A stretch of 64,000 bases of DNA from Bombyx mori (Eukaryota; Arthropoda; Insecta; Lepidoptera; Bombycidae): positions 8,742,753-8,806,752 of the forward strand of contig NC_085135.1 of assembly GCF_030269925.1 (NCBI RefSeq), read 5' to 3'. Under the pieces are notes generated by a model that ran no database searches, was not told the origin of the DNA, and worked only from the letters and a program-made list of their open reading frames with translations. Both the position numbers and the translations under genes were made by a program. Positions 1-10,353 of this stretch are shown here, piece by piece; the stretch's first letter is position 1; each line of letters begins with the position of its first letter.

Positions 1-1
1 G

Positions 2-2504
2 CCCTATGACGGCATAATTGGAAATGATTTATTCATCAAATATCAGTGTCGTATTAACTATCAAACGAATTGCCTAGAAATAAATAATATTAACGTCAAA
101 CTGTCCTTCGATGAGCCATCCTATATTATTCATGCTCGCACTGAAACCCTAATAGAGTGCTCTGTGAAAAATCCAGAACTGAAAGAAGGAATCATAGTAG
201 ACCAACACATTTGCGATTCCCTCCTCGTTTCCAATTGTGTAGTTAAAGTAAAAAACAATAATAGAATAAATTTGACAATTCTCAATGTGTCTGATGAACA
301 AGTGTATTTAAACGCTAATCTAATGCTTACTTTAGCACCGATTGACCTAACCGAGTACAATACAATCCAACATGACCAATCTACTAACAGTATCGAAAGA
401 TGTAACCAGTTATCCGATCTTCTAAGAACATCTCATTTGAACCAAGAAGAATTGTACTACCTTAACGAAATATGTTTTCAATACGCTGATATATTCCATT
501 TACCAGGAGATCAATTAACGTGTACAGATGTTATACAACACGAGATTAAAACTAATTCCTCCCAACCTATAAATGTAAAATCATATCGTTTCCCAGAAAT
601 CCATAAAGAAGAAATTAACTCTCAAATAAACAAGATGCTAGACTAACAAATTATCAAACCATCTAAATCTCCATGGTCTTCCCCAATATGGATAGTACCA
701 AAAAAGGAAGATGCTAGTGGTAAAAAGAAATGGAGGATAGTAATAGATTACAGAAAACTGAACGATATCACTATCGGTGAAAATTATCCCATTCCCCAAA
801 TTAATGAGATATTAGATCAATTGGGTCAAAGTAAATATTTCACAACATTAGACCTCGCTTCCGGTTTTCACCAATTCAAAATGTCCCCCGCAGACGCATC
901 GAAAACAGCGTTCAGTGTCCCCCATGGTCACTTTCAGTTTAACCGGATGCCGTTTGGCTTGAAAAATGCCCCTGCAACCTTCCAGAGAACAATGAATACA
1001 GTCTTATCCGGCTTACAAGGCGTACACTGCTTTGTTTATCTCGACGATATAGTCGTGTACTCGTCAGATCTACCCTTACACATAGAAAAACTAACCCTTG
1101 TCTTTGAAAAACTAAAAAAATTCCAGCTCAAACTTCAGCCCGATAAATGTGAGTTTTTACGTAAAGAAGTTGCTTACCTAGGTCATGTCATTAGCAATGA
1201 CGGCGTTAAACCAAATCCAGATAAAATAAAGGCGGTAATGCAATTCCCAGTACCAAAGTCGGCTAAAGATATAAAATCTTTCCTGGGCTTAGCCTCATAC
1301 TACCGAAGATTCATACCTGAATTTTCCAAATATGCAAAGTCTCTCACTGTTCTCCTGAAAAAGGATGTCCCTTTCAACTGGACCAATACACAACAGCTAG
1401 CTTTCGAACAACTGAAAGAAAAACTAGTTACAGCACCAGTCCTTATCTATCCCGATTTCACAAAACCATTCATCTTAACTTGTGATGCTTCTAATTACGC
1501 GATTTCTGCTATTTTGTCACAGGGTGATATTGGAAAAGATCAACCAATCGCCTTCGCGTCAAGGACACTAAACAAAGCCGAAACTAACTACAGTGTCACT
1601 GAGAAAGAATGTTTGGCTATAATTTACGGAACTAAAATTTTTCGTCCTTATCTCTTTGGTCGTCAATTCAAAATAATAACAGACCACAAACCTCTCAACT
1701 GGCTTTTTAATTGCAAAGATCCAGGGTCCTGGCTTATCCGTTGGCGTCTCAAGCTAGAAGAATTTGACTATGAAATTCAATATAGAAGAGGTAAGACAAA
1801 TACTAATGCAGACGCTTTATCACGCTATCCAATGAATCCTCTACAACAAAATGATGACATCTCAATGCCAATTCCCGAAAATATAGATATTAATCCTAAT
1901 CAAGTACGTAACGAGGAAATCTCTCCTGTTGAACCCTTTCCAAACTTAGACTCTATAAACAATGACTTACCAGAATTAGATTTACCCGATGATTTCGTCC
2001 TACCAGATAGCCTAGAGCTTCCGGAAGATTTCGATATCCCTACTCCACAATCTGTGGAAGATACCGATGACGACACATACTCCAAATGTCTGAAATCAAT
2101 AAACAACAAATCAGTTATATTTGACACTAAAATACTCGAACATAATGAAAATCTTTTAAAGACTAAATTAAAACATATCGTAATACCTACATCCATTGAT
2201 CTCGATGAATCAAACCGCTATGTGCCTGAAATTATCGGTAATATACCTGATCCTAAAGAATTACTTGCAGCAGAAAGAACTTTATACTCACCTTTGATAT
2301 CAGAAACAAATGACATTCTTCACTATTTTCTCTTTGTTAAAGTATACCACTATGATAAAACTACATATGACGACATATTTAAAAGCTTAAAAAATTTGAA
2401 ATCTTATTTATTGTCAAAAAACGTGTCAGAATTTAGCATAACAGATTTTAGTAACCCATTCGATAGTCATTCCTATGTTAAAATATATAATATAATAATG
2501 TACC
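2..2504 (+). pseudogene. pol: Errantivirus-type pol: protease end, reverse transcriptase, RNase H
   Basis: One frame is open from base 2 apart from a TAA at 644-646, where related RTs keep a sense codon. The start carries the protease C-terminal signature IIGND. The RT follows, with the fingers motif WRIVIDYRKLN (about 733-765), LDLASGFHQ (about 850), MPFGLKNAP (about 948-975) and the catalytic YLDD (about 1037-1048). RNase H shows the Asp of TCDAS (about 1480), the Glu of EKEC (about 1603) and the Asp of TDHKPL (about 1680), and the tether reads NADALSRYP (about 1804). A long acidic region of about 200 residues follows. The frame is cut by the LTR at 2505 and reads into that LTR to a stop at 2626. 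Confidence 0.9.
2501..2504. repeat. Target-site duplication TACC, left copy
   Basis: TACC directly precedes the LTR start at 2505 and is repeated at 6814-6817 directly after the 3' LTR. A 4-bp duplication fits a Ty3/gypsy-type integrase. The flanks outside the two copies are both pol of the same provirus, which confirms an insertion. Confidence 0.93.
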
Positions 2505-2878
2505 TGACGGCGTTAACGATATTTCTGTTTAGCACGTGCAATAGGAGTGACTCACACAAGCCAGGTGCGCCGGCCGTGTCGTTTGACTCACAAACAACAG
2601 GTGCAACAGAAGTGACTCATAAATAAGCCAGCTGCGCCGGCCAGTATAAAAAGGCGGTACGTGCCTCGCAATGAACATTCGTTCGACTGCGTTTGCCCGG
2701 TGCACTTACTATATCGTTGTTACGTTGTGTGATTCAGTGACTGTTGTACGTACTGGTTAAAGTTGGACAAGTGTTAAAGTGAATTGTCAAGTTAACATAT
2801 TGTTGATTAAATCAGAAACCAAAGGTGACTTCGTTTTACTTGGTGTTCAACAAGATAATATCTACCCTCAAGCATACA
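2505..2878 (+). repeat. 5' LTR of deleted Ty3-type element, copy 1
   Basis: The LTR starts TGACGGCG and ends CATACA. It differs from the 3' LTR at 6443-6813 mainly by a 3-base indel in an AACAAC stretch, so the insertion is fairly young. Confidence 0.93.
2645..2652 (+). promoter_or_regulatory. LTR TATA box
   Basis: TATAAAAA sits in the LTR with GC-rich sequence on both sides. The same box is at 6580-6587 in the 3' LTR and at 31189-31196 and 34645-34652 in copy 2. The transcription start would lie about 25-30 bases downstream, near TTCGTTCGAC. Confidence 0.7.
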
Positions 2879-2912
2879 TCAGAAGTGAGATCAGGACTCT
2901 ACTCTCACTGGC

Positions 2913-3197
2913 GTGACGTGTTTGAACATGTTCGAAGTACAGCAAAAAAAACATGATGCAGATCAGAATACTAGTAGTGGTACGCCACAAGAGCGTGAAT
3001 GCAGCATACGTAAGTCGTGTAATAACGTCTCTGTTACCTCGATGGAAGATCTGAGCCACGAAGAAATCGTCACATCTTACGTTCTGGCTCATGTTGCCCA
3101 GTTTGACTGTCGACTTCATCACATGGCATTTACTAACGGAAATACAACACGTAACAAGCTATTGCAAGAAATTAAGGCAAGTGCAAATCTCAAGTGA
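2913..3197 (+). pseudogene. Leader ORF after the 5' LTR, possible gag N-terminus
   Basis: This 94-codon frame starts just after the 5' LTR; an ATG at 2928 is the likelier start. It has no motif that I recognise. The position suggests the N-terminal end of gag, but the frame does not run into the zinc-knuckle part 1.3 kb downstream. In copy 2 (31457-31684) the same frame stops early because of one G-to-T change that creates TGA. Confidence 0.45.
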
Positions 3198-3395
3198 AAC
3201 TTCGATCGCAATAATGGATCTGTCATGACGAGTGGGTAGTTCCGACACGAATCGTTTTTAAGCCAATGACTACTGCTAGAGTTACATGGCACTAGTACAG
3301 TAAACCAGGACATGAGACTGTGAATTGTCGCTGAAATTTTAGAATCTACTCGATTCAATACCAATAACACTACACGTTCGATGACTTCGGGCTCC

Positions 3396-3427
3396 AGCAA
3401 GCAAGCAAGCAAACAAGAAAGCAAGCA
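3396..3427. repeat. AAGC-type microsatellite
   Basis: A short run of AAGC/AAAC units is shortened in copy 2 at about 31940-31967, as expected for a slippage-prone tract. Confidence 0.6.
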
Positions 3428-3460
3428 GGTTTCCGTGGGGAAGAAAAATTGACACATCTG

Positions 3461-4127
3461 AAGTCGTCGTGACCTGTAAGATAAGACGTCCGGTGCGTTC
3501 GTGTCTGGCGATGCGGCGGTGTTCGGGTTCCGCTGGCTGATGCAGGTTTTTCCGGTGAAGTGCGTGCTTGTGCGTGCTTGACATGTGTTCGCGGTTGGCT
3601 TCCTCAGTGTGGGAGTAACATCGTGTAAGAGAGGTGGAACCCGTAAAATTGTAGTTTGCGTGGTGGCTGGTAAGATTTGTTGCGGTAAGAAGTTTGCATG
3701 GTGGTAAAATGTCTTGTGAGTCTGCACAGGTAGCCGGAGGTGAGACTTCCGCGGTCGCGGCCCACCCAGTCCGCGAGAACCGGGCAGATCGCCTCGACGG
3801 TACGGAGGCCGGCCGACGGGTCCGCCAAACGACGAGACCACGCCTCCAGCACGGACTGCCGATATTGGAGCCCCCGCGCTCCGGCTACACTTGCGCTAGG
3901 GCGCGCCGCCTCGTAGGAGACTGTGAGGTATGATTGAATTGACCGCACGGGTACCATCACCCTGCCTATTTCTGCCGTGAAGCAGCGGTGTATTTCGGTT
4001 TGAAGGGTGGGGCAGCGGTTGTAACTATACTGAGACCTTAGAACTTCTATCTCAAGGTGTGTGGTGCGTTTACGCTGTGGATGTCTATGGTAACCACTTA
4101 ACACAAGGTGGGCTGTGAGCTCGTCCA
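3461..4127 (+). mobile_element. Bm1-type SINE carrying an inverted R1-clade LINE fragment
   Basis: The 5' end resembles the tRNA-derived head of the full SINE on the minus strand at 26187-26637 (GTCGTCGTGACCT, then a degraded B-box GGTGTTCGGGTTC). The 3' end matches the SINE body (CTGCCTATTTCTGCCGTGAA to GTGAGCTCGTCCAC). Between them, about 3731-3930, lies LINE coding sequence on the opposite strand. The same composite is at about 31998-32766 in copy 2. The Bm1 name is from recognition. Confidence 0.75.
3731..3930 (-). pseudogene. Fragment of R1-clade LINE ORF2, C-terminal part
   Basis: Read on the minus strand this encodes VLEAWSRRLADPS and VLADWVGRDRG. These match the intact SART-like ORF2 at about 46320-46435 (VLEAWSRRLADPA, VLSDWVNRDRG). 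It is shortened inside relative to that ORF. Copy 2 keeps about 100 extra bases of it, encoding MALYGAPVWCHVLTHENVAA (about 32480-32575). Confidence 0.8.
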
Positions 4128-4133
4128 CACATT

Positions 4134-4364
4134 AATACGAAGAGCATAATCAAACGAAATTAGATACGAAGTTTAAAGGGCCGTTTAAAGTAGTTGAAGT
4201 ATTGGATGGTGTCGATTTAATTTTGACTCTCACACATTCGCTTAAGGCTCGAGCTGCTACTTGCCTCGCAAAAATACAGCCTGGTAAGATATCCTGGCCT
4301 ACTATTAAAGAGATGCTGACAAAATTATCTAATGATGCAAGACCACTTCGACCTGGTTATTAAA
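4134..4364 (+). pseudogene. Integrase C-terminal GPF/Y-type fragment
   Basis: The frame reads FKGPFKVVEVLDGVDLIL, the pattern of the GPF/Y module at the C-terminal end of Ty3/gypsy integrases. It lies upstream of gag, so the coding order is scrambled relative to a normal element. A second, different GPF/Y module sits at about 5350-5400 in this copy, so pieces of two elements may have been combined. Confidence 0.6.
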
Positions 4365-4726
4365 TTTGAAATGGAAAGCAAAAAGGGACCAGCTGAAGCC
4401 GGTATCCGGCTATGGCAACTTATAAAGAAGATTCCCGACGCTAATGTGCCAGAACAAATAGCCACCGGATTTGTTATATCAATACTGTCGCAGTGTGATG
4501 AAAGAATCCGTCGGGAATTGAACTCTGTCGTTATTACCACAAAAAATCGTCTATTTCACACATTACGTGGCTTTACCCTCAAAAGAAAAAACGAAGATCC
4601 TGATAAAGAACCAAAACGCTCTCGAAGTTTTTTTCCGTGGAAGCTGCCATTTCTGCGGAAAACCTGGGCATCGTGCCGAAGGGTGTTGCGACAGATACTG
4701 CTCTCAAACTTTTTTCGATATTCTAG
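4284..4726 (+). other. Intron-like segment (GT...AG) missing from copy 2
   Basis: Copy 1 reads CAGCCTG/GTAAGAT at 4277-4290 and CTTTTTTCGATATTCTAG/CAAAA at the other end. Copy 2 joins CAGCCTG directly to CAAAACC at 32920/32921. The missing 443 bases begin with GTAAG and end with a pyrimidine-rich tract plus AG. The simplest reading is that copy 2 descends from a spliced transcript. The alignment is ambiguous by one base, and one of the two placements gives the canonical splice sites. Confidence 0.7.
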
Positions 4727-4926
4727 CAAAACCTGAACAACCTCCTCATCCGTGGGCGCCCGGCTCTCGCCTGCAAGTCAGCTGTTACGTGTGCGGTGAT
4801 GCGAGTCATGTAGCTTCTGGGTGTTCCATGCGCTACAAGAAGAAAAACGACACTGCTCCAGGTGCTGTGGCAGGTGCAACCAGAGACGTCAACGTGTGTT
4901 CCAGAGCTTCAGTGTGTTACAGATAA
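4332..4926 (+). pseudogene. gag: gag remnant with two CCHC zinc knuckles
   Basis: The first part (4332-4620) resembles a Ty3/gypsy capsid C-terminal half. A frame change near 4600 leads to CHFCGKPGHRAEGC (about 4645-4690) and CYVCGDASHVASGC (about 4784-4825), both of the CX2CX4HX4C form that binds nucleic acid. The first knuckle and the capsid part fall inside the intron-like segment and are absent in copy 2; the second knuckle is kept there. Confidence 0.8.
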
Positions 4927-5626
4927 GTGGTTTTGGCTTCCTCTTAATGTTCCATTCAGGGTCAGAATGTAGTCTTATAAAACAAAGTCATAGTAATTTA
5001 TTCAATGGTAAGCGGTTTCATGAACAAGTCACTCTTTGATCTGAAAGTAACTTAGACCAATCATGATGGTAAGAGCACTTAGGGGATATTCAACTCGCCC
5101 TTAATAGTGCACGTTGTCGAGTAACAGGGTTTACTCCAATAGAATAGACGTTTGCCGTTCAGGGTAGTTCACTTGAAATATCTTAAAGTTTCAACAGAGT
5201 GATAATCCCTCTAGATTAGATCTTGATTTAGCACGGTCGAAGACCGGCGAAAACATAAAAAAAGGGCACAAACAGAAGCTTGGTTTAGTCGAGGCAAAGC
5301 TAAAGTCAACCTCTTTTCCGCTGGGGATTTTGTTTTCGTAAGTTGACCGAAAATGTAAAGGTCCCTTCAACATTACTGCAGTTTTGGAAAACGATAGGTA
5401 TAAATTGAGACATGTAAATAGTTCTAATAGAGTGTACAAATTTCCCCATGAAAACTTACGTGAAATACCTCGAGGCCCGTCAGGCCTACTAGAAATTTCT
5501 GAAAATTATAGTGACGATGACGTGACGGCGTACACAGATGGGTTAATTAATCTTGTTCATGAAACTGATCTTAATGATGACGACTCTATCACTGACAATA
5601 GAAGCGACATTTTTATCCGCAAATAG
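4927..5626 (+). pseudogene. Protease and integrase C-terminal remnants
   Basis: The frame at about 4945-5037 reads HSGSECSLI, a protease active-site region in which the catalytic Asp position is His. At about 5088-5150 the translation QLALNSARCRVTGFTP matches the end of an integrase catalytic domain. At about 5345-5480 KGPFNITAVLENDRYKLRHV is a GPF/Y module. RT, RNase H and the integrase core between these are gone. Stops and shifts are frequent. Confidence 0.65.
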
Positions 5627-5789
5627 CGATACTATGTCTGTGGGTGGTGATACAATGTCTGTTAGGTCAGGCACCTCGGGTGCAGGTGTTGGAAATGTAG
5701 AAAACGATGGTCGGTCTCGCACTATTTCTAAAGAAAGTCCGTATAAATGTTCTAGTCTAAGAAATGTTTCAACAAATGCTACCGTACAC

Positions 5790-6180
5790 GCAGAGTGAAA
5801 AAAAAAGAGAGAAAAAAATGAAGAAAAAAAAAAATTAAAAAAAAAGATAAAAAAGAATTGTAAGTCATTGAAGGGTGTATCCGGTCCAATGACTTGGCTA
5901 AAGGGATGTTAATCCGGACTAGCAAAAAAAAATAAAAAAAGAGAAAAAAAAATGTAGGTTGTTGAAGGGTGTATCCGGTCCAACGACTTGGCTAAAGGGA
6001 TGTTGATCCGGACTAGCAAAGAAAAAAAAAAAAAAAAAAAAAGAAAAACAAAGTGTGAAGTCATTGAAGGGTCTGTCCGGTCCAATGGCTTGGCTATAGG
6101 GATTTTCATCCGGACTAGCCACAACAATTAGCTACAGGGATTGCGATCCGGTCTAGCATTATTCGGTCCAATTCGAAAAA
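5790..6180 (+). repeat. Imperfect tandem repeat with A-rich spacers before the 3' LTR
   Basis: About three to four units of GTCATTGAAGGGT plus ATCCGGTCCAATGACTTGGC plus GGGATGTTAATCCGGACTAG are separated by A-rich spacers (units near 5863-5922, 5950-6018, 6058-6118 and a partial one at 6128-6160). Copy 2 has fewer units (34034-34203), so unit number varies between copies. Confidence 0.8.
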
Positions 6181-6442
6181 CTGAAGAGATAAAGTTAAAA
6201 GGGACATACTTACATACCTGAAGAGTTTTAAATGAACTGACCCAGGTATATAAGCAGTCAGTATTTATAGCCAGTATAGGATTTTCTGAAGAATTATGCG
6301 AACCGAACCGTACTAGATTGTTAATATCATAGACCACGTTTTAAGTTGCATCCGTTAATGTCAGGATGAACGAACACGTTTGTTGTTCACAGACATACCA
6401 TAAGAATGCGCGCACGAGGACGAGCGCACGTCAGTATGGCCG

Positions 6443-6813
6443 TGACGGCGTTAACGATATTTCTGTTTAGCACGTGCAATAGGAGTGACTCACACAAGCC
6501 AGGTGCGCCGGCCGTGTCGTTCGACTCACAAACAGGTGCAACAGAAGTGACTCATAAATAAGCCAGCTGCGCCGGCCAGTATAAAAAGGCGGTACGTGCC
6601 TCGCAATGAACATTCGTTCGACTGCGTTTGCCCGGTGCACTTACTATATCGTTGTTACGTTGTGTGATTCAGTGACTGTTGTACGTACTGGTTAAAGTTG
6701 GACAAGTGTTAAAGTGAATTGTCAAGTTAACATATTGTTGATTAAATCAGAAACCAAAGGTGACTTCGTTTTACTTGGTGTTCAACAAGATAATATCTAC
6801 CCTCAAGCATACA
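6443..6813 (+). repeat. 3' LTR of deleted Ty3-type element, copy 1
   Basis: Starts TGACGGCG, ends CATACA, 371 bp, and is followed by the TACC duplication at 6814-6817. The base before it is not a classical long polypurine tract (ACGTCAGTATGGCCG), which is unusual. Confidence 0.93.
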
Positions 6814-6817
6814 TACC

Positions 6818-7921
6818 TATTTAATGCTACCAACATAACAATACATATATATAAGAACACAATCATGTATCCAGCAATGACTGAAATCACAAAAATATTG
6901 AGAGAAAATCATGATATTCCCATATCAGGCCACTTAGGTTCTAACAGGATGTTAAAAAGGATTCAGGAGAAATACTACTGGCGAAATATGAAGCGAGATG
7001 TTGAAAATTACGTTCATAAATGTGAATCCTGTCAAGCCAATAAAGCATTGCGTCAAACCAACCGAGCCCCGATGCAAATCACATCAACATCAACACAACC
7101 ATTTGAACGGGTTGCTCTTGATATCGTGGGCCCCCTACCTGAGGTCGGAATTAACAAGTTAAGGTTCATTCTCACATTACAAGATGACCTTACAAAGTTT
7201 TCAGCGGCTTATCCAATTTCTAATTGCACTGCGGAAGAAACATCCGAGTGCCTTATTCATTTTATCACCCAATTCGGAATTCCTAAAATAATAATTATTG
7301 ATCAAGGATCGAATTTCACAGCGGAATTATTTAAACAGACTTGTAGTTTCTTAAAAATTAAACAACTTTGGTCAACACCATATCATCCGCAGACACAGGG
7401 AGCTCTCGAAAGGAGTCATTCAACCCTTAAGGAGTACCTCAAATCCATTGTAGATGAAAACCAAAGTAATTCGCCTAGATATGTTTATACCGCTATGTTA
7501 ACATACAACACAACTGTCCATTGTACAACAAATTTTACTCCTTATGAATTAGTATTTGGCCATAAAGCAATCATACCTTCTTCCATCTATGATTCCTCTC
7601 TGGAATCCACTTATAATAGCTATGTCAGAGTGTTACAACAGCGTTTACGATTTTCCAGAGAAAAAGCCATAGAAAACATTCTGAGATCAAAATCAGTGTC
7701 AAAATCTTACTATGACAAACGCGCAAAGCCAGCGAAATACAAAATAGGCGATATGGTATATGTGAAAAACCGTCTGAGATTGCGCAAAGCATTATCGCCC
7801 TCGGAAGGGACCTTTTAAAGTAATTCGTATAAACGGAAACAACACATTAACAATTTTGATGAATCGTAGGCATGTCAAGTATCACTACGATGAGTTGAAG
7901 TTAGCCGAAACAAATAATTAA
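6818..7921 (+). pseudogene. pol: Errantivirus-type integrase (continuation of pol)
   Basis: This is the pol part that lies downstream of the inserted LTR element. The HHCC zinc-binding domain is at about 6905-7035 (ISGHLG, then CESCQANK). The DDE core has Asp in LDIVGP (about 7111), Asp in IIDQGSNF (about 7300) and Glu in GALERSHST (about 7405). The GPF/Y module and C-terminal end are at about 7803-7921. A frame change near 7795 breaks the link between core and C-terminal module. The copy cannot make a full integrase. Confidence 0.87.
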
Positions 7922-8006
7922 TTATTTTAGTCTTTCGTATTATATTAAATAAGATTAGGTTATTTCTATTTTAGTTAAATGCTTAGAGTATAAAATATAA
8001 TTTCAG

Positions 8007-9823
8007 AATCGCAGCAACGTGCCTCACTCATATCAAAGCTGATGCTGATAGACGAGTAGAACCCATGAAAGATACCACGGGTATATATTTTGATCCCATG
8101 GGAACGTTGAAGATTTCTAACAACGACCTTCACGTTTTAGTCCCAATTGACGTCAATACATTCAACCTCACTTGGAAAATATAAAAACAGCTCTTAGTAC
8201 TACTAGGTTCTTTTGCCAGCAAAATGAATTAAGTACTTCAAAATGTCATAACTTCCTGCAACCTTTGGCATCACGTCTCGATGACATCACTAGAGATTAC
8301 AGTTCCATATCACATTTGATATCAGATAGAAACAAGAGATCTGCATGGTTTGCCGGTGTAGGTACCGTTTTTAAACATATAATTGGTACTATGGATGAGG
8401 ACGACTCGATCAAATATAATGCCGCAATTAAATACTTAGATAATAATGATAAGAGACTGTCGTCAATAATTAAGGAAAATATTTTGTTAACAGATACCGC
8501 ATTACGTAATTATAATGAAACTTTTAAAATAATTAAGATTAACGAAGCCCGAATGGGAACTGCAATTGAAAATCTTTTTCCTGTATTTAATAACATATCT
8601 AATATCCCTAAAGAGCTATATATAGAATCAAAATTGAATGAAATGTATAATGAATTATCGTCCAGTTTACTCACATTGTCATTTGAACTAGACGACATAA
8701 TAAATGCTATAATGTTTGCTAAGAGCCATACTATTCATCCCTCTGTATTAACTCCTTCGCAGCTCTATAAAGAGTTATCAAACAATGTAAAAGATTTAAA
8801 TAGCGAACTTCCTATTAGTTTAAGCCTAGATAATATTCATGTATTAATGGACATAGTTAAAACGACTTGCTATTTTATAGATCATAAGATAATATTTGTC
8901 ATTAAGGTCCCGTTAGTATATAAGGTAGAATATATACCGGAATTGACTTATATAATAAGTCAATTCCGGTACCGATTCCGCATGATATGCGAAACCCTAA
9001 CTCATTTGCTCTCATTGTACCCCATTGTAATCATATAGCTATTAGTAAAGATAAATCAACATATGTTTGCCCTATCGATTTAAACAAGTGCACTAAAATG
9101 AATATGAACAATGTTTATATATGTAACAATATTGATTCTCTTGTTCAGTCTATTCAGGATGTACCCATCTGTGAGACAGAGATACTCTGTAAAATTATAA
9201 ACAAATTACCGCAACAATGCAACACTAGACTAATTAACGGTCATATCAGTACCTGGCAGGAGTTGAAAGGTAATAAATGGTTATTTGTTCAAACAGAACC
9301 AACCAAACTCACTATCGTTTGTAATTCGAGCATCTCAGAATATAAGTTACTAGGTACAGGTGTTATTGTTCTCCAACCGGAATGTAAGGCGTACTGTAGA
9401 GATAAGGAATTTATTTACAAACCTAGCTATAACATAACGACTAAGTCCGTAATTTCTGATTTTAATCTTATCAATGACCCTTGTTGTGATTTAAAGAAAT
9501 ATATGTCAATCAAACAGAAGTTAGAACCTTTAAAATTGTACGATATGCATTTAGAAAAACTTGGAAGTGTTTCAAATCATCAATTAATGACGAACATTGA
9601 TAATATTGTGAATACGCCTGACCCAATTATACAATACGATTCGCACTGTCCTATTATTACCTATTGTTTACTTATGTTATTCATGTTTTTTGTATTTTAT
9701 ACGTTATGTAAAAGATTCGGTAAATGTCCTACTTTCCTAAACAAAACTAAGCCCGATAGTGCATTAGATGAAGTCCAAGAAATGAAAGAAATTCCAATTC
9801 CGAGAATTCGGATATCTACTTGA
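8007..9823 (+). pseudogene. env: Envelope gene of errantivirus type (baculovirus F-like), broken
   Basis: The gene follows integrase by about 85 bases. There is a possible splice acceptor (AATTTCAG at about 8000-8007), as expected for env made from a spliced RNA. A basic furin-like site RNKR (about 8328-8339) is followed by a hydrophobic fusion-peptide-like stretch, as in F-type fusion proteins. Cys-rich ectodomain sequence follows, and a membrane segment of about 20 residues lies at about 9645-9705 with a basic tail. Frame changes near 8172 and around the palindrome at 8935-8971 inactivate it. Confidence 0.82.
8935..8971. repeat. Perfect 17-bp palindrome inside env
   Basis: The arms 8935-8951 and 8955-8971 are exact reverse complements around a 3-base spacer. 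The frame of env changes across it, so the palindrome is likely the scar of a local template-switch or repair event. Confidence 0.85.
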
Positions 9824-9860
9824 AACTTATTTTCAAAAACCTATAAGTTTCATCTTAAAC

Positions 9861-9932
9861 GGGGGGTTGTTATATCCCTACATAGCATACAATAATGCTT
9901 ACCAAACATCAATATCAGCATTTATTCCCGAT
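9861..9932 (+). repeat. Polypurine tract and first part of the errantivirus 3' LTR
   Basis: Six G residues (9861-9866) end a short purine tract and are followed by TTGTTATATCCC, the probable LTR start at 9867-9868. The LTR is cut at 9932 by the BEL element and continues at 15028. Confidence 0.65.
9928..9932. repeat. Target-site duplication CCGAT, left copy
   Basis: CCGAT precedes the left LTR and is repeated at 15023-15027 after the right LTR. A 5-bp duplication is usual for BEL/Pao elements. Confidence 0.93.
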
Positions 9933-10280
9933 TGTAATTTATGTTGGTTCGCAGGTTCGTGGAATGCACTAACAGAGGTTTTAGTGAGAAAAATATTTAT
10001 TATCTATAGTGGCGTCGGATGACAAAACTTTAGTGGTTAGGAAGCGCGCGGCGTTCGTTGCTTTGGTCACAGCACTGACTTCGTTCGCCTCAGGTCATCG
10101 GTCCGAGGCCCCCTCACCTCTCGTTGAACCCCGCGCACTCCCTCTTACAAATCTTGTTAATTTAAAACTAAGCTAAAACTTTTGTTAACTTGTCCTAACA
10201 AAACGAATTCACCATACAAACAAACACACACCAAATATACTAATCACAGCTCCAATTTTATATTTAACGCATCGCTAACA
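9933..10280 (-). repeat. 3' LTR of the minus-strand BEL element
   Basis: 348 bp, TG...CA. On the element strand this is the downstream LTR. It looks identical to 14675-15022. Confidence 0.93.
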
Positions 10281-10353
10281 CGCCCCACCCCAGTGCTGCC
10301 TCAGCAGCACTCACTCTCAACTCGTAATCGAGCGATGCGCGTGACCGATCTAG
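10281..10353. other. BEL non-coding stretch between integrase end and 3' LTR
   Basis: No coding continuity with integrase. It contains a short palindromic motif, GTGCTGCCTCAGCAGCAC (about 10292-10309), and GC-rich sequence. It probably joins what is left after loss of the integrase C-terminal end. Confidence 0.5.

Larger units (their letters stand above)
2505..6813 (+). mobile_element. Deleted Ty3/gypsy-type LTR retrotransposon, copy 1
   Basis: Two direct LTRs (374 and 371 bp, TG...CA) bound 4.3 kb and the whole is flanked by TACC. The interior holds only scraps of a coding element: a short leader ORF, an integrase GPF/Y-like piece, gag with two zinc knuckles, a protease remnant and an integrase C-terminal remnant. 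RT, RNase H and the catalytic core of integrase are absent. It also contains a Bm1-type SINE carrying a piece of an R1-clade LINE. Copy 2 lies at 31050-34878 with the same internal order, so this composite is an amplified non-autonomous family. Confidence 0.9.

Noticed and set aside
3119..4128. Minus-strand frames of 240 and 174 codons (and similar ones at 31663-32430)
   Set aside because: They read through SINE antisense and the R1-clade fragment; only the R1-clade part is real former coding sequence.
5909..6127. Phe-rich minus-strand frames over A-rich tracts (also 47568-47771 and 61527-61901)
   Set aside because: They are translations of low-complexity A/T runs.
5790..6180. CRISPR-like array (repeats with spacers)
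   Set aside because: Spacers are A-rich low-complexity DNA, there are no cas genes, and the setting is an animal retrotransposon.
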